Assembly (NCBI GenBank): GCA_030532245.1
Contig: JAUNLN010000007.1
Coordinates: forward strand, 1 to 53,380
Reading direction: 5' to 3'
Source of the DNA: Actinomycetaceae bacterium
GTDB lineage: Bacteria; Actinomycetota; Actinomycetes; Actinomycetales; Actinomycetaceae
Length of the DNA stretch: 53,380 nucleotides
This document shows, in pieces, positions 42,972 through 53,352 of this stretch; position 1 is the first letter of the stretch; each line of letters opens with the position of its first letter. Below the pieces are notes generated by a model. The model made no database searches and was not told the origin of the DNA. It saw nothing but the letters and a program-made list of their open reading frames with translations. The translations under genes and the position numbers were made by a program.

Positions 42972-44786
42972 ATGACTGCAGATCTTGAAGCCCTCAAAGC
43001 CGCCGCCGAACAAGCCGCCGCGCAGGCCGCTGCCGCGCAAGAAGCACTCGAAGCCGCCATGAAAGCCGCCGAGCAAGAAGCGGAGAAAGCCGCTGAGAAA
43101 GTTGAGGCGCAAGCTGAGGCGCAGGCCGCGGAGCAGGCCGCCACCCCAGACGATCCGGTTGTCGCCGAAATCGCGGAAGGCTACAGGTTCGAGGGTCGAA
43201 GCCTCCCCCTCGGAGTCGTCCTCAAAGACGGCGAGCCCGTACCTAGCGCAGTCGTAGGCCTACCCCTAGCCATGATGAACCGCCACGGCCTCGTCGCCGG
43301 CGCCACCGGCACCGGCAAAACCCGCACCCTCCAACTCATGGCCGAAGGCCTCTCGAGTGCCGGCGTCCCCTCCTTCGTCATGGACATTAAAGGCGACCTC
43401 ACTGGCCTGCTCGAACCCGGCGCCTCCAACGAAAAACTCCTAGAACGCACCCGTGCACTCGGCCAAAACTGGGCGCCCGCCTCCTTCCCCGTCGAGCTCT
43501 ACCGCCTCGGCGAAACCGGAACCGGCATCCCAATCCGCACGTCCATGTCAGACTTCGGGCCACTCCTCCTAGCGCGCGTACTCGAACTCAACGAAACCCA
43601 AGAATCCGCCCTCCAACTCATCTTCCACTGGGCCGACACGCAGCGCCTCGCCCTCATCGACTTGAAAGACCTGCGCTCCGTCGTCTCCTACCTCACCAGC
43701 GACGACGGCAAAGACGAACTCAAAGGCATCGGCGGAATCTCCACCGCCACCGCCGGCGTAATCCTGCGCAAACTCTCCGCACTCGAAGCCCAAGGCGGCG
43801 GCGAATTCTTCGGCGAACCCGCATTCAACACCGCCGACCTGCTCGCCAAACGCGGCGACGCGGGCGTCATCTCCGTACTCGAACTGCCGAGCGTACACGA
43901 CCAGCCACAACTGTTCTCCACATTCGTCATGTGGCTCCTCGCCTCCCTCTTCCAAACCCTCCCCGAAGTTGGCGACCTCGAAGCACCAAAACTCGTATTC
44001 TTCTTCGACGAAGCACACCTACTCTTCAACGGCGCCTCCAAAGCATTCCTCGCCGAAGTCGTTAAAACCGTGAGGCTCGTGCGCTCCAAGGGAGTCGGCA
44101 TCTTCTTCGTCACGCAAACACCAAAAGACGTGCCCGAAGACGTACTCGGCCAACTCGGCGCCCGCGTACAGCACGCCCTACGCGCCTTCACCCCGAACGA
44201 CGCGAAGAAACTCAAGGAGACCGTCTCCACGTTCCCCACCTCGCCCTACGACCTCGCTGAAGTCCTCACCTCGCTTGGCACCGGCGAAGCCGTCGTCACC
44301 GTACTCGACCGCAAAGGCCGGCCCACACCCGTCGCCCCCACCCGCCTATTCGCGCCCGCCGCGAACATGGGAGAAGCCGCAGCCGGAGCCCCCGACGCGC
44401 ACGTCGCCTCCTCGCCTAACCTCCTCAAATATCGCGACGCCGTAGACCCCGAATCGGCGTTCGAACTTCTCGAAGAGCGCATAGAGCAAGAAGCGCGCGA
44501 ACGCGAAGAAGCCGAGCAACGCGCCCTAGAAGAAAAACAGCGCGAAGCCGAGCAAAAAGCACTCGAAAAAGAACGTGCTCGCCTAGCCAAAGAACTCGAA
44601 CGCCAAATGGAACGCGAACAGAGAGAGCGCGAAAAAGAATACGAACGCGCAGTGCGCGAAGCACAAAAACAAGAACAACGCGAAGCCGCGAGGCGCTCAC
44701 GAATCGCCGAAGACATGCTCCGCACAGCCGGGCGCACACTCACCCGAGAAATCACGCGCACACTCTTTGGCACGCGCCGACGCTAA
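42972..44786 (+). CDS. HerA-like DUF853 ATPase
   Basis: Cytosolic P-loop ATPase of the HerA/FtsK superfamily (DUF853), 604 residues. Residues 1-55 are an Ala/Glu/Gln-rich coiled coil. The ATPase core has Walker A VAGATGTGKTRTLQ (about residues 102-115), VMDIKGDLTGL, Walker B LVFFFDEAHLLF and the HerA-type FFVTQTPKDVPEDVLGQLGARVQHALRAFTP. A charged E/R coiled coil occupies about 495-580. Its role is not known in this group; related HerA proteins act in DNA repair or with nucleases, but no nuclease partner is adjacent here. Bounded by purL and gdhA, probably single. Confidence 0.88.
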   Translation: MTADLEALKAAAEQAAAQAAAAQEALEAAMKAAEQEAEKAAEKVEAQAEAQAAEQAATPDDPVVAEIAEGYRFEGRSLPLGVVLKDGEPVPSAVVGLPLAMMNRHGLVAGATGTGKTRTLQLMAEGLSSAGVPSFVMDIKGDLTGLLEPGASNEKLLERTRALGQNWAPASFPVELYRLGETGTGIPIRTSMSDFGPLLLARVLELNETQESALQLIFHWADTQRLALIDLKDLRSVVSYLTSDDGKDELKGIGGISTATAGVILRKLSALEAQGGGEFFGEPAFNTADLLAKRGDAGVISVLELPSVHDQPQLFSTFVMWLLASLFQTLPEVGDLEAPKLVFFFDEAHLLFNGASKAFLAEVVKTVRLVRSKGVGIFFVTQTPKDVPEDVLGQLGARVQHALRAFTPNDAKKLKETVSTFPTSPYDLAEVLTSLGTGEAVVTVLDRKGRPTPVAPTRLFAPAANMGEAAAGAPDAHVASSPNLLKYRDAVDPESAFELLEERIEQEAREREEAEQRALEEKQREAEQKALEKERARLAKELERQMEREQREREKEYERAVREAQKQEQREAARRSRIAEDMLRTAGRTLTREITRTLFGTRRR

Positions 44787-44895
44787 AGGTACTCGCATTT
44801 CGTGCAAAAGCGTTACGAATACCACTGTCAACATACTGAAAAAATTTCGCTCTCAGTTTTTAGTAGCCTCACCAATGGTGTTTACTGATTTATGA

Positions 44896-46299
<1,404 letters not shown>

Positions 46300-46314
46300 A
46301 CCGATAAACTTGAA

Positions 46315-46349
46315 GGAGTGTGGCCGAGTGGCCGCACTCCTTTTGTTTT
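46315..46349 (+). terminator. Terminator of gdhA
   Basis: GGAGTG and GGCC pair with GGCC and CACTCC (one T-G mismatch, GAGT loop), followed by TTTTGTTTT. Clear intrinsic terminator. Confidence 0.92.
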
Positions 46350-46358
46350 GGAGGAAAC

Positions 46359-46712
46359 TTGCGCCAAATAGACGACGCCGAAGGCATGGCCGCCCTCAAA
46401 AAGTGGCTCAGCGGCGACGCGCCCCGGCCCGTGCGCGCGCTAGCAGTGCGTTGGAGCCTCGCGGAGCTAGAAAAACTCCTGCCCGGTCGCGCGGTCGAAG
46501 TGCGAGTACCACCGTTTGGCGCAGTCCAAGTGCTAGGCGGAACCACGCACAGGAGGGGCACGCCTCCCGCAGTCGTAGAGATGAACGCCGACACTTGGCT
46601 CGGCCTAGTAACCGGACGCCTCACATGGAACGACGCCATAGAGCGCGGAGACATCCAAGCATCGGGGGAGCGCGCCGACCTCAGCCGCCACTTCCCCCTC
46701 ATCCGCGCGTAA
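46359..46712 (+). CDS. Sterol carrier family protein (SCP2-like)
   Basis: Small protein of 117 residues from a TTG start. GGAGG four bases before the TTG supports it; an earlier in-frame GTG lies within the gdhA terminator and can be excluded. The C-terminal part, GTPPAVVEMNADTWLGLVTGRLTWNDAIERGDIQASG, is the hallmark of the actinobacterial sterol-carrier family (EM-x-A-D-TWL-L-x-G-x-x-W-x-x-A...G). In bacteria, a hydrophobic ligand is presumed but unknown. It starts directly after gdhA and is followed by a terminator shared with convergent ptsI. Confidence 0.8.
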   Translation: MRQIDDAEGMAALKKWLSGDAPRPVRALAVRWSLAELEKLLPGRAVEVRVPPFGAVQVLGGTTHRRGTPPAVVEMNADTWLGLVTGRLTWNDAIERGDIQASGERADLSRHFPLIRA

Positions 46713-46769
46713 ACAAACTCAAATAGGCCAGCGTGCACAGAGACTCAACACGCTCGGCGCAGGCAAAAA

Positions 46770-46794
46770 CTAGACCCGGGCGAGCCGGGTCTAG
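46770..46794. terminator. Terminator between the SCP-family gene and ptsI
   Basis: Perfect 10-bp stem CTAGACCCGG (46770-46779) with CCGGGTCTAG (46785-46794). Convergent position allows action in both directions; AAAAA lies on the left side, which is a T tract for the ptsI transcript. Confidence 0.8.
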
Positions 46795-46819
46795 CTGAGA
46801 TTTTGAACGACGAGGCTAC

Positions 46820-48514
46820 TTAGGCGTCGAGCTGGTGGTTGATGCCAAGCGCTTGGCGAACGCGGTACCTCGCGTCCCCCTGATCCCAGGCGCCAAGCAC
46901 TGCGTCTGCGGCGGCCTTCGCCTGCTCCATCGTGAACTGCGAGAGCTGCGCACCCACAGCCTTCAACGAAGCCGGTGAAACGGACAGCGAAGTCACACCC
47001 ATGCCGACGAGCACAACCGCGAGGAGCGGATCCGCAGCGGCCTCACCGCACACGCCCACGGGCGTATTCGTCTTAATACCCGCGCGAGCAACATGAGCAA
47101 TGAGGTTCAGCGTTGCCGGCTGCCACGGATCGGAGTATTCCGCCAAGTCCGGCGAAAGCCTGTCGGCAGCCATCGTGTACTGAGTCAGGTCGTTCGTGCC
47201 GATCGAAACGAAGTCCACGTGCTCCATAAACTGCTCGGCAAGTAAAGCCGCGGAGGGCACCTCAATCATGATTCCCGGAATCATGCCGCGCTCACGCACG
47301 AGACCCGCAAACCACTTCGCCTCGGGCAGGGTCGAAACCATGGGAGCCATCACGTGCGTCTCTTCACGCCCAAGACTCTTCGCAGCCGCGGCGATCGCGT
47401 CGAGCTGGTGAATGAGAAGATCCGGGTTGTGGCCAGACGTGCGCAGGCCGCGCACGCCGAGCGCCGGGTTCGCCTCCTCCTGCAAGGTCGCGTAAGGCAC
47501 CGGCTTGTCAGAGCCCGCATCGAGCGTGCGGATCACTACCTTGCTACCTGGGAACGCCTCGAACGCCGGCTCATACACAGCCTGCTGAGCCTCAACGGAC
47601 GGCTCGGAAATCGACTCGAGGAAGCACAGTTCGGTGCGCAGCAGGCCAATACCCTCCGCGCCAACACTCGCCGCCTCCGTGGCGGTTAGGCCGTCGCGAA
47701 CATTCGCCAACAGTGCAACGGGAGTTCCGTCCTTGAGGCGGCCGGGCCCCTCCCACTGTTCGATCAGCTGGCGGCGACGCTTATCTTCGTCTAGGAGGCT
47801 CTGCGCGTCCTCCTGCGTAATCCCCACGTGTACAGTGCCTGCGCGGCCGTCTACGAGCGCGTACGTGCCCTCCTCAATCTTGGACAGGCGACGCGCCGCA
47901 ACGATGCAGGGGATGCCCTTTTGGCGGGCAATGATCGACGTGTGCGAGGTGGGGCCGCCGAGTTCGGTGACGAGCGCGAGGAACTTCGACGGGTCGAGGC
48001 CGGCCATGTCGGCGGGGCTCAAATCGTCGGCAAACAGTACAACCGGGTGGTCGGGCTGGGGGACGCCCGGCTCCGGCCGACCCTCAAGGCGGGCGATCAC
48101 GCGGTCGCGAACATCGCGCAGGTCGATCGTCCGCTGCGCCATGATGCCACCCAAGCGTTCAAAGTTTGAGACGAACTGTTCGGTCACAGCCATCGTCGCC
48201 TGCACGGGTGGGATGCCCCTCGTCACCTGCTTTTTGATGTTCTTACGCCAAGCCGGGTCACCGGCCATCGAGGCGTTGATCTGTAGTAGTGCAGCAGCGT
48301 GGCCCGTCGCTTTCGAAGCTCTTTCCTCGAGCCTCGCAACAACCTCATCGGCGGCTTTCTCGAAACGCTCAATCGCGGCCGCCCGCTCATATTCAGGCAA
48401 ATCTACGGCTGATAGTGCCGGAACACTCGGCCGGCGCGTCCAGATAACCGGAGCGTAGGCAATGCCATCTACAACCGGCGTGCCGTAGTAAATCGACTGC
48501 TGTTCGGTACTCAC
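46820..48514 (-). CDS. ptsI: PTS enzyme I (phosphoenolpyruvate--protein phosphotransferase)
   Basis: Takes phosphate from PEP and passes it to HPr for sugar uptake. 564 residues. The phospho-histidine is His191 in TELGGPTSHTSIIAR; the PEP-binding region has GIGLLRTELCFLE, and the C-terminal signature reads FVSIGTNDLTQYTMAADR, followed by GVCGEAAADP. GTG start chosen because the protein should begin a few residues before YYGTPVVDGIAYAP; the open frame runs eleven residues further upstream. Divergent from ptsH, separated by 182 bases with an 8-bp inverted repeat. No sugar-specific EII gene is in the window. Confidence 0.95.
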   Translation of the reverse strand: MSTEQQSIYYGTPVVDGIAYAPVIWTRRPSVPALSAVDLPEYERAAAIERFEKAADEVVARLEERASKATGHAAALLQINASMAGDPAWRKNIKKQVTRGIPPVQATMAVTEQFVSNFERLGGIMAQRTIDLRDVRDRVIARLEGRPEPGVPQPDHPVVLFADDLSPADMAGLDPSKFLALVTELGGPTSHTSIIARQKGIPCIVAARRLSKIEEGTYALVDGRAGTVHVGITQEDAQSLLDEDKRRRQLIEQWEGPGRLKDGTPVALLANVRDGLTATEAASVGAEGIGLLRTELCFLESISEPSVEAQQAVYEPAFEAFPGSKVVIRTLDAGSDKPVPYATLQEEANPALGVRGLRTSGHNPDLLIHQLDAIAAAAKSLGREETHVMAPMVSTLPEAKWFAGLVRERGMIPGIMIEVPSAALLAEQFMEHVDFVSIGTNDLTQYTMAADRLSPDLAEYSDPWQPATLNLIAHVARAGIKTNTPVGVCGEAAADPLLAVVLVGMGVTSLSVSPASLKAVGAQLSQFTMEQAKAAADAVLGAWDQGDARYRVRQALGINHQLDA

Positions 48515-48585
48515 GAAACCACCCTCACAAAAGCTATAAAGGTACATCTCAGAATACTTTGGATATGGGCGTTATTCAGTGATCT

Positions 48586-48613
48586 ATCTTACCCGCGGGT
48601 CACGTGTAATCAA
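48586..48613 (-). promoter_or_regulatory. Promoter of ptsI
   Basis: On the minus strand, TTGATT (48608-48613) and TAAGAT (48586-48591) are 16 bases apart, about 72 bases before the GTG. The left half of the 48603-48641 inverted repeat overlaps its -35. Confidence 0.5.
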
Positions 48614-48641
48614 TCGCACTGATTTCGATAGTTATTACACG
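48603..48641. promoter_or_regulatory. Candidate operator between ptsI and ptsH
   Basis: CGTGTAAT (48603-48610) and ATTACACG (48634-48641) form a perfect 8-bp inverted repeat with 23 bases between. Half-sites two to three turns apart suit a dimeric sugar-response regulator controlling both divergent genes. The regulator is not encoded nearby. Confidence 0.45.
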
Positions 48642-48696
48642 ATCAATGTGTGAGATTGTGGACGGGAGGTATTACGGACTTCGCAAGGAGGCGAAC

Positions 48697-48954
48697 ATGT
48701 ATACACAAACGGCACGTGTGGCATCAGAGGTTGGTCTCCACGCCCGTCCGGCAGCTTTGATCGCGAAAAAGGCGCAGGAGTTTGAAGACCCTGTGTTCAT
48801 CACGCGCGGCGACGAAACCGTGGAAGCCACGTCTGGGCTCATGATCATGACGCTCGGCGCAGACCACGGCGACGTAGTCAGCGTCTCATCCGAAGATGAG
48901 GAGGCGGTCAAGCAGGTGGCGTACCTCGTGGAGCAGGCAATCACGCCGCTCTAA
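48697..48954 (+). CDS. ptsH: PTS phosphocarrier protein HPr
   Basis: Carries phosphate from enzyme I to sugar permeases. 85 residues with His15 in GLHARPAA, the active site. Ser46 sits exactly at the regulatory position in VEATSGLMIMTLGADHG, where HPr kinase acts in Firmicutes; whether this organism has such a kinase is not shown. AAGGAGG seven bases before the ATG decides the start. Divergent from ptsI, unlike the usual ptsHI order. Terminator follows. Confidence 0.96.
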   Translation: MYTQTARVASEVGLHARPAALIAKKAQEFEDPVFITRGDETVEATSGLMIMTLGADHGDVVSVSSEDEEAVKQVAYLVEQAITPL

Positions 48955-48992
48955 AGTGGAGCCGGCGGTAGCAACTGCCGCAGTAAGCAACG

Positions 48993-49019
48993 AAAAAGCC
49001 CGCGTGAGCGGGCCTTTTT
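48993..49019 (+). terminator. Terminator of ptsH
   Basis: AAAAAGCCCGC-GTGA-GCGGGCCTTTTT, a symmetrical hairpin with A and T tracts. A second imperfect hairpin (AAGTCGG/CCGACTT within GGCC pairs, 49032-49068) follows and may end the DUF4235 transcript from the other side. Confidence 0.9.
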
Positions 49020-49098
49020 GTTTAATCCCTCGGCCGTGCAAGTCGGTACTGCCCCGACTTGGGCGGCCAGGTTTTGCTCGGGCGTTTAACCCTCGCGC

Positions 49099-49347
49099 TT
49101 AACCCTCAAGCTGGGGGCCAAAGAACTTCTTCGTTCCCTTCAGCGCATACCTGCGGGTGATAGACACGAGCACGCCGGAGACCACTGCGAACACCATGAG
49201 TTCCGCGAACTTAGCCTGATCCTCATCCTCACCCTGCGGGGAGGGGTGGCCCGTTGCGAGCTTCCAACCCTTGTCTACGACCTGGTTTGCAATAATGCCT
49301 GCGAGTGCGAGCGCACCAGCGGTTGCTAGCTTGTACGTAAGATTCAC
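49099..49347 (-). CDS. DUF4235 family membrane protein
   Basis: Small protein of 82 residues with two hydrophobic helices (about 8-22 and 50-62), separated by a polar, acidic stretch. The pattern KLATAGALALAGIIANQVVDKGWKLATGHPSP and the later VSGVLVSITRRYALKG fit the actinobacterial DUF4235 family. Function unknown. Start at ATG next to a basic first helix. Stands alone between ptsH and the riboswitch-controlled thi operon; no promoter recognised. Confidence 0.75.
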   Translation of the reverse strand: MNLTYKLATAGALALAGIIANQVVDKGWKLATGHPSPQGEDEDQAKFAELMVFAVVSGVLVSITRRYALKGTKKFFGPQLEG

Positions 49348-49480
49348 GGAAAAATCCCCAATCTTTATAACTTTCTTAGCCGATACACTTCCATAATGCC
49401 CTCAGTTGCGCGCGGTTGCCATGTTTTCGGCGGGATTAAAAAGTAGATCCAAGGCCGCGACGAGGGTAATCTGAGCAGTG

Positions 49481-49564
49481 CGACAGGGGAGCGGCACAAG
49501 CCGCTGAGAGTGCGCATGCGCGCAGACCCTCGAACCTGACGGTTAGCACCGGCGTAGGAAGTCG
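49481..49564 (+). promoter_or_regulatory. TPP riboswitch (THI element)
   Basis: Conserved pieces in order: AGGGGAGC near 49485, CCGCTGAGAG at 49501, ACCCTCGAACCTGA at 49526-49539, GGTTAGCACCGGCGTAGGAA ending at 49560, and CGAC/GTCG closing the basal stem. This matches the thiamine pyrophosphate aptamer. It precedes thiBPQ by 69 bases and should lower expression when TPP is high. No clear intrinsic terminator follows, so control of translation initiation is more likely. Confidence 0.92.
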
Positions 49565-49632
49565 AGTTCTCTAACGTCCATTTGGGCGAATCTCCTGCAC
49601 GCGAACTGATACCGGCTATACAGGAGAAGTTA

Positions 49633-50676
49633 ATGAGGCGTGTTTGGATTGGCGCGGCTGTTGCCGCGGCATTTGTTGTTGCAGGCTGCTCACCCTCCAC
49701 GGGTGGGGAACAGGCCATGGAAACGGGTACCGACGAGGTCGTAGTTGTCTCCTACGACTCGATGGATTTCCCCGAAGAAACCATCGCTAAGTTTGAAGAA
49801 GAAACGGGTTACAAGCTTACGATCAGCCAGCTTGGCTCCGGCGGCGAACTCGTGAACCAACTCGTTTTGTCGAAGGACCAGCCGCTCGGCGACGTCGCGT
49901 TCGGCGTCGACAACATTTCGGTTTACCGCGCAGTTTCCGAGGGAGTATTCGCCGATGAGGCGCCCGAGGTGCCCGCATGGGCTGCACAGCAGCAGATTGA
50001 GGGAACCTCCCTCATCCCCTTCGACCAGGGCGACGTGTGCGTGAACGTAGACCACAAGTGGTTTACCGACAACAACCTGGAAGAGCCCGTAACGCTCGAC
50101 GATCTAGCAGACCCGAAGTACAAGGACCTGCTCGTAGCGCTCAACCCCGCCTCCTCCTCGCCCGGCATGGCGTTCTTCACCGCAACGATCGGCGCATACG
50201 GCGAGGACTGGCCGACCTACTGGGAGAAGCTACGCGACAACGGCGTGAAGGTAACCAAGGGCTGGTCGGACGCGTTCGGCGTCGACTACTCCGCAGGTGA
50301 GGGCGAAGGCCCGCGCCCGATGATGGTGTCCTACGCCTCCTCGCCGGCATGGTCGGCAAACGAAGAACTCACCGAGTCGCGCACCGGCGCCCTCCTAGAC
50401 ACGTGCTTCCACCAGGTTGAGTACATGGGCGTGCTAAACGGCGCGAAGAACGTTGAGGGCGCGAAGGCGTTCATCGAGTTCATGCTCGACGTACCCCAGC
50501 AGGAGCTCATCTCGGAGGCGAACTACATGCACCCGATCAACCCGGAGGCGAAGGCACCCGAGGCGCTCGTGAAGTTCGGCCAGATGTCGGATAACCCGCA
50601 CCAGGTTGATGCGAAGACCATTGCGGAAAACCAGCAGGAATGGCTGCGCGCATGGTCTGACCTGATGGGCCAGTAA
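49633..50676 (+). CDS. thiB: Thiamine ABC transporter substrate-binding lipoprotein
   Basis: Binds thiamine or its phosphates outside the cell. 347 residues. Residues 1-18 are a lipoprotein signal ending V-A-G-C with lipidated Cys19. VVVVSYDSMDFPEE begins the mature solute-binding fold, and the central FGVDNISVYRAV and DQGDVCVNVDHKWF are typical of ThiB. AGGAG six bases before the ATG sets the start; longer reading from 49582 would lie inside the leader. The TPP riboswitch upstream agrees with the function. Confidence 0.93.
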   Translation: MRRVWIGAAVAAAFVVAGCSPSTGGEQAMETGTDEVVVVSYDSMDFPEETIAKFEEETGYKLTISQLGSGGELVNQLVLSKDQPLGDVAFGVDNISVYRAVSEGVFADEAPEVPAWAAQQQIEGTSLIPFDQGDVCVNVDHKWFTDNNLEEPVTLDDLADPKYKDLLVALNPASSSPGMAFFTATIGAYGEDWPTYWEKLRDNGVKVTKGWSDAFGVDYSAGEGEGPRPMMVSYASSPAWSANEELTESRTGALLDTCFHQVEYMGVLNGAKNVEGAKAFIEFMLDVPQQELISEANYMHPINPEAKAPEALVKFGQMSDNPHQVDAKTIAENQQEWLRAWSDLMGQ

Positions 50677-50698
50677 CCCGGCCGGGTCTTCAAAACTG

Positions 50699-52366
50699 AT
50701 GGGAAAGCAACGGGTAGCAGATCGTCTTCCCCTCGCAGTTGCGGGGGTTTTGGCGGTCGGGCTGCCCGTTGCTTTTTTAACCGTCTTCTTCCTCGCCCCC
50801 ACGGCAAACCTCGTGGGGCGAGGATTTTTTGCAGGCGATGGCTCGCTCGACCTGAGCGGGTTCGTCGAGATTTTAGGCCGGCCCCGCACGTGGAGGGTCG
50901 TGTGGCAGACCCTGTGGATGGCCGGCGTCGCAACCTTTTTCTCGGTCGCGCTCAGCGTGCCGGCCGCGTGGATCCTGTATCGCACGAAGTTCGCCGGTCG
51001 CGCCCTCCTGCGCGGGATCGTGGCGGTGCCGTTCGTGCTTCCCTCCGTTGTGGTTGGTGTTGCCTTCCGTTCGCTGTTCGTTGAGGGAGGGCCGCTCGGC
51101 TCCTGGGGGCTCGACGGCACCCACACGGCGATCATCATCGGCATGGTGTTCTTCAACTACTCGATCGGCGTGCGCACGATCGGCAACATGTGGGTGCGCC
51201 TCGACCCGCGCACCGAGGAGGCGGCAGCCGCTCTTGGAGCTTCGCCCGCGCGCGTGTTCTTCACGGTGACCCTACCGCGCCTCATGCCCGCATTTGCCTC
51301 CGCCGCGGCCGTAATCTTCCTGTTTTGCGCCACCTCATTCGGCCTCGTACTCATCCTTGGCGGCGTGCGCACGCAAACCGTCGAAACCGAAATCTACTTC
51401 CTCACCACCGCACTGCTCGACCTGCGCTCGGCCTCCGTGCTCTCCGTCGTACAACTCGCCGTGATCGCACTCGCCCTGTGGCTCGGATCCCTCGCGCGAG
51501 GCGCGGGCGCCTCCACGCAGAAAATGCGCACCGACCTCGCGCCGCGCCCCCTCCGCCGCGCCGACCTTCCCGCCTTGGCCGGCACCCTCATTCCAGTGGC
51601 AGTGCTCCTCATCGCGCCCATGCTCGCCCTCCTCTGGCGCTCCCTGCACCGGAGCGGGCAGTTCACCCTCGCGAACTACGCCGACCTGTTCAACCCCGGC
51701 GCCACGAGGTTTTTGCAAACCTCCGTGATGCGAAGCGCCCTCAGCTCCATCGAAATCGCGGTCATCGCGACGATCACGGCCGCGGTTATCGGCACGCTCG
51801 TCGCAGTCGTCATCACTCGCCGCCCAAAATCTCGGGTCGGCCGCGGTAGTCTGCGCGTGCTCGACACCCTGTTCATGCTCCCTCTCGGCGTCTCCGCCGT
51901 GACCGTCGGCTTCGGCTTCCTCATCACCTTGAACCGCCCTCCGCTCGATCTGCGAGGCTCCTTCTGGCTGATCCCCATGGCGCAAGCGATGGTTGCGATC
52001 CCGATCGTCGTGCGCGTAATGATGCCCGTACTCGCCTCCATCGACCCCAGGCAACGCGAAGTTGCGACCGTGCTCGGCGCCAGCCCCCTGCGCACCATCT
52101 TCACCGTTGAAGCGCCCTACGCCCTACGCTCCCTCGCCATAGGCGCCGCATTCGCCTTCTCAATGTCGCTCGGCGAGTTCGGCGCCACCAGTTTCCTAGC
52201 CCGCCCCGCAAACCCCACGCTGCCCGTCGCAATCTACCGCCTCATATCCACCCCCGGATCCGTAGAACAGGGCATGGCGCTCGCGGCATCCGTCGTTCTA
52301 GCTGCGCTCGCCGGCTCCGTTATGGCGTTCGTGGAGGCGCGTGCCGACACCGCTTGGAAGGATTAG
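50699..52366 (+). CDS. thiP: Thiamine ABC transporter permease, two domains fused
   Basis: Membrane subunit with about twelve helices, 555 residues, containing two ABC permease halves. Each half has the EAA-type loop: EEAAAALGASPARVFFTVTLPRL in the first (about 178-200) and REVATVLGASPLRTIFTVEAPYA in the second (about 458-480). This duplicate form is like ThiP (and FbpB). It starts 22 bases after thiB and ends two bases before thiQ. Thiamine specificity comes from the riboswitch and thiB. Confidence 0.93.
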   Translation: MGKQRVADRLPLAVAGVLAVGLPVAFLTVFFLAPTANLVGRGFFAGDGSLDLSGFVEILGRPRTWRVVWQTLWMAGVATFFSVALSVPAAWILYRTKFAGRALLRGIVAVPFVLPSVVVGVAFRSLFVEGGPLGSWGLDGTHTAIIIGMVFFNYSIGVRTIGNMWVRLDPRTEEAAAALGASPARVFFTVTLPRLMPAFASAAAVIFLFCATSFGLVLILGGVRTQTVETEIYFLTTALLDLRSASVLSVVQLAVIALALWLGSLARGAGASTQKMRTDLAPRPLRRADLPALAGTLIPVAVLLIAPMLALLWRSLHRSGQFTLANYADLFNPGATRFLQTSVMRSALSSIEIAVIATITAAVIGTLVAVVITRRPKSRVGRGSLRVLDTLFMLPLGVSAVTVGFGFLITLNRPPLDLRGSFWLIPMAQAMVAIPIVVRVMMPVLASIDPRQREVATVLGASPLRTIFTVEAPYALRSLAIGAAFAFSMSLGEFGATSFLARPANPTLPVAIYRLISTPGSVEQGMALAASVVLAALAGSVMAFVEARADTAWKD

Positions 52367-52368
52367 AA

Positions 52369-53352
52369 ATGACTTTGAAACTTGAGGGCGTGAACGTCCA
52401 CTACGGGCAAACGCACGCGGTTAAGGACGTTTCTCTAGAGCTTCCCGGAGGTGAAATCCTCGCGCTCCTCGGCGCTTCCGGCTCGGGGAAGTCGTCGCTC
52501 TTGCGCGCGGTCGCGGGGCTGGAGCCGGCTCGCGGGAAGATCCTGTTCGACGGTGAGGACGTGTCTGGAATCCCCGTACACAGGCGCGGGTTTGGCCTCA
52601 TGTTCCAAGACGGCCAACTCTTCGGCCACAAAAACGTCGCGCAGAACGTGGCTTACGGTCTGCACGGCCGGCTCCCGCGCGAGCAGTGGGCCGCGCGCGT
52701 TGAAGAGCTCCTCACCCTCGTGGGGCTGCCCGGCACGCAGGAAAGAGGCGTACACACCCTCTCGGGTGGCCAACAGCAGCGGGTTGCTCTCGCGCGGGCG
52801 CTCGCCCCGAAGCCGCGCCTGCTCCTCCTCGACGAACCTCTTTCGGCCCTCGACCGCGCGCTACGCGAAGACCTATCGGTTGAAATTCGCGGAATCGTGC
52901 GGGAAACGGGCACTACTGCGATTTACGTGACGCATGATCAGGACGAGGCTTTCACGGTTGCCGACACGGTGGCGATCATGGAGGACGGCGTCGTTGCCCG
53001 AATTGGAACGCCGTCGGAAGTGTGGACGGACCCGCGCACGCGTTCGGTCTCGCAGTTCCTCGGCTTCGACCTGCATTTGGATGAGGAGCTCGCCGCAAGT
53101 CTTGGCATTGAGGTGCCGGCCGGCATGATTCTCGCGTGCGGGCCGGACGCCTGGCATGTTGCGCGGCCGGGGGAGAAGCACGTGCCCGCGAAAGTCGTGG
53201 AGGCGCACGTGATTCCCGGCGCGAAGCAGGTGAGCGTCGAACTACCGACGGGCGAGCAGGCGCGCATCCTCATGCCAATTAGGCGCAGCCTCTACTCGGA
53301 CGTGCTGCGCCTTGGCCTCGACGAATCGAAGTGCGCGCTCGTCACAAAATAG
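52369..53352 (+). CDS. thiQ: Thiamine ABC transporter ATP-binding protein
   Basis: ATPase of the thiamine importer, 327 residues. Walker A GASGSGKSS (about residues 35-43), MFQDGQLFGHKNVAQNVAYGL around the Q loop, signature LSGGQQQR, Walker B LLLLDEPLSALD and H loop THDQDEAF. The C-terminal 90 residues form an extra TOBE-like region (PAKVVEAHVIPGAKQVSVELPTG). The ATG is two bases past thiP stop; an upstream GTG-like start would overlap it. Window ends 28 bases later. Confidence 0.93.
   Translation: MTLKLEGVNVHYGQTHAVKDVSLELPGGEILALLGASGSGKSSLLRAVAGLEPARGKILFDGEDVSGIPVHRRGFGLMFQDGQLFGHKNVAQNVAYGLHGRLPREQWAARVEELLTLVGLPGTQERGVHTLSGGQQQRVALARALAPKPRLLLLDEPLSALDRALREDLSVEIRGIVRETGTTAIYVTHDQDEAFTVADTVAIMEDGVVARIGTPSEVWTDPRTRSVSQFLGFDLHLDEELAASLGIEVPAGMILACGPDAWHVARPGEKHVPAKVVEAHVIPGAKQVSVELPTGEQARILMPIRRSLYSDVLRLGLDESKCALVTK

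Noticed and set aside
46320-46358. GTG start for the sterol-carrier-family gene
   Set aside because: It lies within the stem of the gdhA terminator and lacks a ribosome site; the TTG at 46359 has GGAGG upstream.
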